From positions 1 to 14,574 of the forward strand of contig CAXTBW010000108.1 of the NCBI GenBank assembly GCA_964242925.1: DNA of 14,574 nt, written 5' to 3'. The DNA comes from LMUY01 sp964242925 (GTDB taxonomy: Bacteria; Pseudomonadota; Alphaproteobacteria; Acetobacterales; Acetobacteraceae). Shown here in pieces: positions 7,353-14,574 of this stretch (within the stretch, counting starts at the first letter, position 1; each line of letters starts with the position of its first letter). The notes beneath the pieces are model-generated. The model was not told the DNA's origin. It made no database searches and was given only the letters and a program-made list of their open reading frames with translations. Position numbers and translations under genes: made by a program.

Positions 7353-7367
7353 ATATCGAAACGATAT
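7353..7367. promoter_or_regulatory. 15-bp palindrome upstream of the SPFH gene
   Basis: ATATCGAAACGATAT is a perfect inverted repeat (6-bp arms, 3-nt centre) in the 95-bp gap between lplT-aas and the SPFH gene. Its AT-richness stands out in this GC-rich window. On the minus strand it falls between a possible -35 TTGTTC and -10 TTAAAC at 17-bp spacing, an ideal place for a repressor. No regulator gene is nearby, so the binding protein is unknown. Confidence 0.5.
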
Positions 7368-7402
7368 CCGGAACAACGGCGCGGCTGGACAACTCGCGGT
7401 GA

Positions 7403-10400
7403 TTACGCCGCCGCCTGCCGCGGTTGCGCCAGTTGGGTTGCCGCGGTGTAGTCCACCTTCCCGGACCCCAGCAGCGGCAGCGCGTCCACCACCTGCACCA
7501 GCCGCGGCACGGCAATTTCCGCCACGCCCTTCTCCCGCGCCCGCGCCAGCAAGGGAGCCGCCGAGGCGCCCGCCGCGGTCGTCAGCAGCACCAGCGCCTC
7601 GCCTTTGCGGGCGTCGGGGATGGATACCACGGCGTTCGCCGCGTCTGGCCACACCTCGTGCGCCAGGGTCTCCGCGGCGGGCATCGACACCATCTCGCCG
7701 GCGATCTTGGCGAACCGCTTTGCCCGCGCCAGGATCGTGACGAACCCGGCGTCGTCCACCGCGCACACGTCGCCCGTGTCGTACCAGCCCCCCTCGGGCG
7801 CCTCCAGCACGCCCGGCGCGGTGGCGCGAAGGTAGCCGAGCATCACGTTCGGCCCTGTCACCTCCAGCCGGCCGCCCTCTGCAATCCCCTCGATCGGGCG
7901 CAACCGGTAATCCATGCCCGGCAGCAGCCGGCCCGCAGCGCCCGGGCGACTGTGCGTCGGCGTGTTCAGCGCCAGCACGGGGGATGTCTCGGTGGCGCCG
8001 TAGCCCTCCAGCACGCGCACGCCGAAGCGCTCGGAGTAGGTCCTTCGGGTCTCGTCGCGCACCTTCTCCGCGCCCGAGAAGATGTAGCGCATGCGGTAGA
8101 AGTCGTACGGGTTGGCGAACCGCGCCCAGCCGGTCAGGAACGTGTCCGTCCCGAACGCGATGGTGGCGTCAGTGTCGTAGATCAGCTCCGGCACGATGCG
8201 GTAGTGCAGCGGCGACGGGTAGTAGAAGGTGCGCACCCCGCTCAGCAGCGGCAGCAGTGTTGCGCCGGTGAGCCCGAAGGAGTGGAACATCGGCATCGCG
8301 TTGAACACGCGGTCCGCGGGCGTGAAGTCCACAACGGCGCCGATCTGCGCGATGTTGGCCACGATGTTGCGGTGGCTGAGCGCCACCCCTTTCGGCGCAC
8401 CCTCCGAGCCGGAGGTGAACAGCACCACCGCTGGCTCGCCGGGCCGCGCCGCAGCGCCAGGCAGACGCCGCGCCCGCCTTGCCGCCAGCCAGCCGCGCAG
8501 CTTGTCGCCGCGGCCGATCCCGGCGCGGACGTCCTCAAGCCAGATGAAGCGGACCTGGCCGGCCATCCGCGTCACCATGGCGTCCAGCTTGGCCTTCTCC
8601 ACGAATGCGCGGGACGACACCACCACCCGCACCTCCGCCGCAGCACAGGCGGCGAGCATCGCCTCCGCCCCGGCCGAGTAGTTCAGCATCGCCGGCGCCC
8701 GCGCCTGCGACTGCAGCGCCATGAACGCCACCACCGCGCCGATCGCGTTGGGCAGCATCAGGCCGACCGGCTCGCGGCCAGGCGCCAGGGACGCCAGGCT
8801 GCGGCCCAGCACCGTGGCGCCCAGCACCAGCCGCGCGTAAGTCATCGGCGCGCGGGCCATATCCTCCAGCACGGGGGCGCCGGCGCCGTAGCGGTCCCGC
8901 GCGTCCAGCAGCGCGGTGAACAGGCTGCGGTCGATCGGGGCGCTGCGGAACGCCGCGTCCTCCATCAGGGACTGCAGCACGGCGCCGACTTCGCGCCGCC
9001 GCTCGCGGCCGGTGGACTCCGTGTTCGGCGCCAGGGAGACGGGGGGCAGCACCCGCATCGACAGGCGCGGAAACCAGCGCCGCGGCAGCTTGCCGGCCAT
9101 GCGGGAGAACCGGGTGAACTGCGCGCCCTCGATGTGGATCGGCAGCAGCACGGCGCCCGCCTTGTCGGCCACCATCCCCGCGCCCTCGTACACCTTCATC
9201 AGCGCGCCGGTCGTGGTGATGCGGCCCTCGGGGAACACGACCAGCATGTTGCCCTCCTTCACCGTCGCCACCATCGTGCGGGTGCTGAACGGGTTGGCCG
9301 GGTCGACCGGGAAGTAGTTCACCGCGGACAGGAACAGCCTCGCCCACCAGTGCTGCGCGATGTTGACGTTGACCGCGAACACCGGCGTGCCCGGCAGGAA
9401 CGCGGCGACGAAGCAGCCGTCCAGGAACGACAGGTGGTTCACCACGGCGACCACCCGGTCGCCGGCGTCCCGCGCGTGCTCCAGCCCCGACACGTCCACG
9501 CCGTGGAACGCCTCGAAATACCAGCGGAACACCATCCGCACCGTGGTCTGCGGCAGGATGCGCATGATCCAGATCGCAACGACCACGTTGCCTGCCGCGA
9601 AGGCGCCCAGCACCGCGGCCGGGCCCCAGCCGGCCATCGCCAGCAGCGCCGCGACGCCCGCGCCGGCCACGATCGCCACCGCGTTCACCACGTTGTTCGC
9701 CGCCACCATCCGCGCCCGCTCGTCCGGCGCCGAGCGGTCCTGCAGCACCGCGTAGAGCGGCACCGAGTACACGCCGCCGCACGCCGCCAGCAGCACCAGG
9801 TCCACCAGCACGCGCCACCCGGCGAGGCTGCCCAGCATGGCGCCGACTGTGGCGAGGCCGTGCGCGTGGCCCACCGCCAGGCTAAAATCACCGAGGAACA
9901 GCGCCAGCCCAAGTGCCGCGAACGGCGCCGGCCAGGGCGTCACTTCGCCCTTCAGCAACCGCGCGGCGCCAATTGACCCGGCGCCCACGCCGATCGAGAA
10001 GAACGCCAGCATCAGCGTGCGCACATCGGCGCTGCCGCCGATCACGTCCTTCACCAGGATCTGCAGCTCCGCCACCACCGTGGCGCCCACCACCCAGAAC
10101 CAACTGAGGCCCAGCAGCGACAGCCACACCGGCCGATTGGCCCGCGCCGTGCGCAACAGCGTCCGCGTCTGGCCGAACCAGTTCCAGCCGATGCGCAGAG
10201 ACGGGGCGGTCGAGGGCGCCGGCAGCACGCGCATCGCGCTCGCCACCCCGGCCAGCGCCACCACGACGCCGATGCCGCCGATGATCTCCGGCCCGTACGC
10301 CATCTCGGTCAGCGCGCCGCCGGCGATGATGCCGGCCAGGATGCCCAGGAACGTGCCCGCCTCGACCAGGCCGTTGCCGGCGACCAGCTCGTCCTCGCGC

Positions 10401-10804
10401 AGGTGGTCGGGGAGGATGCCGTACTTCAGCGGCGAGAAGAACGTCGCCTGCACGCCTAGCCCGAACAGCGCGCCGAATTGGAGCGCCGGGCTGCGCAGCC
10501 ACAGCGAGGTGGCGGCCAGCAGCATCAGCGCCACCTCGGCGAGCTTCACGAAGCGGATGATGCGCGCCTTGTCGAACCGGTCCGCGATCTGCCCGGCGGT
10601 GGCCGACAGCAGAACGTATGGCGCGATGAACACCGCGCCGGCCACGATCACCAGCGCCGGGCCGAGGCTGGCTGCCTCGGCCAGCAGCAACACCGTCATC
10701 GCCGTCTTGAACATGTTGTCGTTGACCGCGCCCAACCCCTGCGTGACGAGCAGCGGCCAGAGCCGGGGGGAACGCCAGAGCGGGGTGGATTGCGGTTGCG
10801 GCAT
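7403..10804 (-). CDS. aas: Fused LplT flippase / PlsC acyltransferase / acyl-ACP synthetase (Aas type)
   Basis: Inner-membrane enzyme of 1133 aa that imports lysophospholipid and re-acylates it; in E. coli LplT and Aas are separate proteins. About residues 1-400 form a 12-TM MFS domain like LplT (TQGLGAVNDNMFKTAMTVLL near the start). About 430-620 form a PlsC domain with the acyltransferase motif NHLSFLD (His near 456) and PEGRITTTGAL. About 640-1133 form an AMP-binding domain: P-loop LFTSGSEGAPKG (near 793), MPMFHSFGL, GYGATETSPV, GWYDTGDVCAVDD, KRFAKIAGEMVSM and the C-terminal catalytic lysine in GSGKVDY (near 1114). All key motifs are intact. ATG 10804 is preferred: the longer GTG at 10837 lies inside a palindromic operator. 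AGAGG (10816-10820) sits 11 nt upstream, a long spacing. Divergent from the hydroxyacid dehydrogenase gene. Confidence 0.95.
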   Translation of the reverse strand: MPQPQSTPLWRSPRLWPLLVTQGLGAVNDNMFKTAMTVLLLAEAASLGPALVIVAGAVFIAPYVLLSATAGQIADRFDKARIIRFVKLAEVALMLLAATSLWLRSPALQFGALFGLGVQATFFSPLKYGILPDHLREDELVAGNGLVEAGTFLGILAGIIAGGALTEMAYGPEIIGGIGVVVALAGVASAMRVLPAPSTAPSLRIGWNWFGQTRTLLRTARANRPVWLSLLGLSWFWVVGATVVAELQILVKDVIGGSADVRTLMLAFFSIGVGAGSIGAARLLKGEVTPWPAPFAALGLALFLGDFSLAVGHAHGLATVGAMLGSLAGWRVLVDLVLLAACGGVYSVPLYAVLQDRSAPDERARMVAANNVVNAVAIVAGAGVAALLAMAGWGPAAVLGAFAAGNVVVAIWIMRILPQTTVRMVFRWYFEAFHGVDVSGLEHARDAGDRVVAVVNHLSFLDGCFVAAFLPGTPVFAVNVNIAQHWWARLFLSAVNYFPVDPANPFSTRTMVATVKEGNMLVVFPEGRITTTGALMKVYEGAGMVADKAGAVLLPIHIEGAQFTRFSRMAGKLPRRWFPRLSMRVLPPVSLAPNTESTGRERRREVGAVLQSLMEDAAFRSAPIDRSLFTALLDARDRYGAGAPVLEDMARAPMTYARLVLGATVLGRSLASLAPGREPVGLMLPNAIGAVVAFMALQSQARAPAMLNYSAGAEAMLAACAAAEVRVVVSSRAFVEKAKLDAMVTRMAGQVRFIWLEDVRAGIGRGDKLRGWLAARRARRLPGAAARPGEPAVVLFTSGSEGAPKGVALSHRNIVANIAQIGAVVDFTPADRVFNAMPMFHSFGLTGATLLPLLSGVRTFYYPSPLHYRIVPELIYDTDATIAFGTDTFLTGWARFANPYDFYRMRYIFSGAEKVRDETRRTYSERFGVRVLEGYGATETSPVLALNTPTHSRPGAAGRLLPGMDYRLRPIEGIAEGGRLEVTGPNVMLGYLRATAPGVLEAPEGGWYDTGDVCAVDDAGFVTILARAKRFAKIAGEMVSMPAAETLAHEVWPDAANAVVSIPDARKGEALVLLTTAAGASAAPLLARAREKGVAEIAVPRLVQVVDALPLLGSGKVDYTAATQLAQPRQAAA

Positions 10805-10822
10805 GGCGGAGCTTTCCTCTTC

Positions 10823-10837
10823 GTGAACATTGTTCAC
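10823..10837. promoter_or_regulatory. Palindromic operator 1
   Basis: GTGAACATTGTTCAC: 6-bp arms, extending to 7 with the flanking A/T, around a short centre. On the minus strand it lies just downstream of the predicted -10 TAGGTT (10843-10838), over the expected transcription start of lplT-aas. The form suits a TetR-type dimeric repressor, but the protein is not in this window. Confidence 0.65.
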
Positions 10838-10866
10838 AACCTACGCCTTTCGTGAACACCGTTCAA
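10838..10866 (-). promoter_or_regulatory. Predicted promoter of lplT-aas
   Basis: On the minus strand TTGAAC (10866-10861) and TAGGTT (10843-10838) are spaced by 17 nt, a plausible sigma-70-type -35/-10 pair; the -10 matches only the conserved T, A and final T. The -35 is one arm of operator 2 and operator 1 starts right after the -10. Confidence 0.4.
10852..10866. promoter_or_regulatory. Palindromic operator 2
   Basis: GTGAACACCGTTCAA, a second copy of the pattern GTGAAC-N3-GTTCA(C/A), 29 bp centre-to-centre from operator 1 and in the same orientation. It covers the predicted -35 of lplT-aas and lies 114 bp before the start of the divergent dehydrogenase gene. Confidence 0.6.
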
Positions 10867-10980
10867 GAGGCGCGCTTCAAGTCGGGTCGTGGCAGGTATA
10901 GCCTCGGCAAAGCTTGCCGTGCGCCAAGCTGCTCGCCAACTGACAACCGCCGCGAAGAGTGGCGCCTGCAGGAGTGCTCG

Positions 10981-12435
<1,455 letters not shown>

Positions 12436-12477
12436 GGGCTCGGACGGGTGCCTGACGACCTCGGCGCCGGCGTGTTG

Positions 12478-12521
12478 CCCCCCTCACCCAACCCTCTCCC
12501 GCAAGCGGGAGAGGGCTTTTT
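12478..12521 (+). repeat. REP-like hairpin repeat, copy 2 (inverted)
   Basis: The flank CCCCTCACCCA is the near reverse complement of copy 1's right flank. It is followed by CCCTCTCCCGC (12492-12502), AA, and GCGGGAGAGGG (12505-12515). Together with copy 1 this forms an inverted pair (BIME-like) around about 40 bp of unrelated sequence. Confidence 0.85.
12492..12521 (+). terminator. Possible rho-independent terminator formed by repeat copy 2
   Basis: An 11-bp GC-rich stem (12492-12502 with 12505-12515) is followed by C and TTTTT (12517-12521), the textbook form of an intrinsic terminator for the dehydrogenase transcript. The difficulty is that the T run ends 1 nt before the best start of the next gene, so strong termination here would leave that gene without a leader. 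Confidence 0.45.
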
Positions 12522-12522
12522 G

Positions 12523-13974
12523 TTGCCGGACGTCGAGGAAGCGCCGGACCCGCGGCGGTGGGTTGGACTGGTGGTGCTGCTCACCGGCGCGTTCCTCCCC
12601 GCGTTCGACTTCTTCGTCGTGAACGTGGCGCTGCCCGCCATGCACACCGAACTCGGCGCCCGCCCGGCGGACCTGGAGCTCGTGGTGGCGGGCTACGGCC
12701 TAGCCTTCGCCGTCCTGCTCGTCACCGGGGGCCGGCTGGGCGACTTGTACGGGCGCAAGCGGCTGTTCATCATCGGCATGACCGGGTTCACCGCCGCCTC
12801 CGCCCTGTGCGGGCTCGCCACCAGCCCGGCCGTGCTCATCTGGGCCCGCATCTTCCAGGGCCTCACCGCGGCGCTGATGAACCCGCAGGTGCTGGCGATC
12901 ATCCGCGTCAGCTTCCCCGCCAACGAGCGCGCGCGGGCGATCGGCTATTTCGGCACCACGCTCGGCCTGGCCTCCATCGCGGCGCAGTTCATCGGCGGCG
13001 CCCTGGTGCAGGCCGACGTCGCCGGGCTGGGCTGGCGGCCGATCTTCCTGGTCAACGTGCCGGTGGGCATCGTGGCGCTGTGGTTCGCCAGCCGCACCCT
13101 GCGCGAGTCGCGCGCCCAAGGCCGGCCGACGCTGGACCTCGGCGGCATCGCGCTGGCTACGCTCACGATCCTGCTGCTGGTCTACCCGCTGGTGGAGGGC
13201 CAGGGCCTCGGCTGGCCGGCATGGACTTTCGCCTGCGTGGGGCTGTCCGGGCCCGCGCTCGGGCTGTTCATCGGCTACGAGTGGCTGGTGCAGAGCCGGG
13301 GCCGCTCGCCGCTGGTGAACCTGCGGCTGTTCCGCGACAGGGCGTTCTCGCTCGGCCTCGCGATGGCGGTGACGTATTTCTCGGGACTGGCGGCGTTCTT
13401 CATGGGGCTGACCGTCACGCTGCAGCAGGGCTTCGGCTACAGCCCGTTCGCCACCGGGCTGGTGTTCGTGGCGTTCGGCGTCGGCTTCGTGGGCGCCTCG
13501 CTGGGCTCCTCCCACGTAGCGCGCCGCCTCGGGCCGAGCACCATCAGCCTCGGAACCGCGATGCAGGCGATCGGCGTGCTCGGCATCGTCGCCGCGCTGC
13601 AATCCATGCGCGGCGGCGCGTTGAACATGGTCCTGCTGTGGCCGGTGCTGGTGTTCTACGGCTGCGGCCAGGGCCTCGCGTTGCCGACCCTGGTCGGCGC
13701 TGTGGTGGGCAGCCCCGGCATCCCGCCGCGCGAGGCGGGCGCCGCCTCGGGCGTGTTCACCATGATGCAACAGGTGTCGTTCGGTCTGGGCGTCGCCACC
13801 ATCATGGGCGCTTTCTTCGCCATGCTCGGCCCGCAACCCGTGGTGGCGGACTACCAGCACGCGCTCACGGTCGCGCTGGTCTGCAACGCCGTCCTGATGG
13901 CGGTGACCTGCGCCATGGCGTTCTTCCTGCCGCGCCGCGCGCCAACTCCGGGGGTTGTCGTCCATATCGATTGA
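12523..13974 (+). CDS. DHA2-family (EmrB/QacA-type) MFS transporter
   Basis: Inner-membrane proton-driven exporter, 483 aa from TTG 12523, long enough for 14 TM segments. Seen: TM1 with DFFVVNVALPAM, the MFS signature GRLGDLYGRKRLF after TM2, ARIFQGLTAALMNPQVLAII, a motif-C-like helix at YFGTTLGLASIAAQFIGGAL followed by GWRPIFLVNVPVGIVAL, and the late motif GVFTMMQQVSFGLGVATIMG. Typical substrates are drugs or toxic organic compounds; none can be named. The start is uncertain. TTG 12523 has GGGAGAGGG 7 nt upstream and gives a normal N-terminus (MPDVEEAPDPRRW). A longer GTG at 12448 would translate the REP-like repeat (PPSPNPLPQAGEG), which I think is not native. Same strand as the dehydrogenase, 87 bp downstream of its stop. 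Confidence 0.88.
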   Translation: MPDVEEAPDPRRWVGLVVLLTGAFLPAFDFFVVNVALPAMHTELGARPADLELVVAGYGLAFAVLLVTGGRLGDLYGRKRLFIIGMTGFTAASALCGLATSPAVLIWARIFQGLTAALMNPQVLAIIRVSFPANERARAIGYFGTTLGLASIAAQFIGGALVQADVAGLGWRPIFLVNVPVGIVALWFASRTLRESRAQGRPTLDLGGIALATLTILLLVYPLVEGQGLGWPAWTFACVGLSGPALGLFIGYEWLVQSRGRSPLVNLRLFRDRAFSLGLAMAVTYFSGLAAFFMGLTVTLQQGFGYSPFATGLVFVAFGVGFVGASLGSSHVARRLGPSTISLGTAMQAIGVLGIVAALQSMRGGALNMVLLWPVLVFYGCGQGLALPTLVGAVVGSPGIPPREAGAASGVFTMMQQVSFGLGVATIMGAFFAMLGPQPVVADYQHALTVALVCNAVLMAVTCAMAFFLPRRAPTPGVVVHID

Positions 13975-14036
13975 ACAGCCCGGGAGTAGGCGGCGCGGAC
14001 ACGGTTGCACTTGGAAATGTTGCGGCGCGACGGCGC

Positions 14037-14107
14037 GGGTTTAACCCGGGTCGCCGCGCGGCTAAGGTGCGCCGCCACACCCACAATCCGGTAGACCCCG
14101 CCGCCTC
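14037..14107 (+). promoter_or_regulatory. Possible lptF promoter region with short palindrome
   Basis: The 133-bp gap before lptF holds the perfect 11-nt palindrome GGGTTTAACCC (14037-14047). TTTAAC inside it and TAAGGT are separated by 17 nt, a weak -35/-10 candidate about 40 bp before the start codon. The palindrome would overlap the -35. Low support. Confidence 0.25.
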
Positions 14108-14574
14108 ATGCCGCGACCGATCGTCAACCGCCTGGACCGCTACATCTACCGCCAGCTGCTGACCGCGCTGCTGGCGGCGACCAGCGCGCTCGTGGCGCTG
14201 ATCTGGCTCACCCAGTCGCTCCGCTTCGTGGAGCTGGTGGTGAACCGCGGCCTATCGCTGTGGGTGTTCCTGCAGCTGACCGGACTGCTGATCCCGAACT
14301 TCGTCGCGGTCATTCTGCCGATCACGACGTTCGTGGTGGTCCAATTCGTCTACGGCCGCCTGGCCGGCGACCGTGAGCTGACCGTCATGCGGGCGGCCGG
14401 CATGTCGCCCATCGCACTGGCCCGCCCGGCGCTGGCGTTGGCCGGCTGCGCCATGGTCGCCTGCTTCATCCTCAACATTTGGGTCGTGCCCAGCAGCTAC
14501 GCCGCGTTCCGGGAATACCAGTTCGAGATCCGCAACCGGATCGCCGCCTTCCTGCTGCAGGAGGGCGTGTTCAC
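14108..14574 (+). CDS. lptF: LptF, LPS export ABC transporter permease (5' part, runs off the window)
   Basis: Inner-membrane permease which, with LptG and the ATPase LptB, extracts lipopolysaccharide and passes it to LptC. The first 155 codons are visible. Seen: the start MPRPIVNRLDRYIYRQLL, TM1 at about residues 17-37 with LIWLTQSLRFVELVVNRGLS, TM2 at about 50-80 (LLIPNFVAVILPITTFVVV), the coupling segment GRLAGDRELTVMRAAGMSP, TM3 at about 108-125, and the typical EYQFEIRNRIAAFLLQEGVF, which in this family leads into the periplasmic jellyroll domain. No strong ribosome binding site precedes ATG 14108. The rest, probably followed by lptG, lies outside the window. Confidence 0.93.
   Translation, partial: MPRPIVNRLDRYIYRQLLTALLAATSALVALIWLTQSLRFVELVVNRGLSLWVFLQLTGLLIPNFVAVILPITTFVVVQFVYGRLAGDRELTVMRAAGMSPIALARPALALAGCAMVACFILNIWVVPSSYAAFREYQFEIRNRIAAFLLQEGVF

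Noticed and set aside
5923..7515. Single 530-codon minus-strand gene
   Set aside because: Only the 3' 181 codons look like protein; the upstream part is a shadow of the SPFH gene, whose own frame carries the domain.
7424..9976. Plus-strand 850-codon ORF opposite lplT-aas
   Set aside because: His/Arg/Ala/Gln-rich shadow of a gene with complete catalytic motifs on the other strand.
10852..10980. N-terminal 43-residue extension of the hydroxyacid dehydrogenase
   Set aside because: It begins in a palindromic operator, lacks family similarity, and ATG 10981 has a good AGGAG at 6 nt.

Overview
GC-rich DNA (most codons end in G or C) with dense, closely spaced genes. The order maf, short RNase E/G, yacG, tRNA-Phe is a familiar alphaproteobacterial block. 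Together with the LplT-Aas fusion and the citrate/tricarballylate-type MHS transporter it suggests an alphaproteobacterium, probably Rhodospirillales/Acetobacteraceae. This assignment is an inference from gene order and protein style, not from a search.

Layout. (1) 1-90: 18-bp tandem repeat running in frame into maf. (2) 93-2032, plus strand: maf (start not found), RNase E/G, yacG, tRNA-Phe(GAA), a housekeeping cluster. (3) 2144-4431, plus: a MscS-family mechanosensitive channel with signal peptide and periplasmic domain, split by an apparent 1-nt frameshift near 2483-2491. (4) 7307 down to 4541, minus: soluble SPFH protein, a stop/start-overlapping helical protein of unknown function, and a citrate/tricarballylate-type proton symporter. 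(5) 10804 down to 7403, minus: a fused LplT flippase, PlsC acyltransferase and acyl-ACP synthetase for lysophospholipid recycling. (6) 10805-10980: divergent intergenic region with two similar 15-bp palindromes placed on a predicted promoter. (7) 10981-13974, plus: FAD-linked D-2-hydroxyacid dehydrogenase, an inverted pair of REP-like hairpins, and a 14-TM DHA2 MFS exporter. (8) 14108-end, plus: 5' part of lptF, LPS export permease.

How they fit together. Several genes serve the envelope: the osmotic-stress channel, membrane phospholipid repair (LplT-Aas), LPS export (LptF) and possibly the SPFH pair. The symporter and the D-2-hydroxyacid dehydrogenase point to organic acid uptake and oxidation. 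No insertion sequence, phage gene, CRISPR array or rRNA is visible, and no stretch over 300 bases lacks a gene; the longest gap is the 176-bp divergent region. I do not see a clearly new multi-gene system. The best leads are the twin operator at the lplT-aas promoter, the SPFH/helical pair with its own palindrome, the repeat tract fused to maf, and the hairpin repeats that form the end of one gene and the leader of the next.
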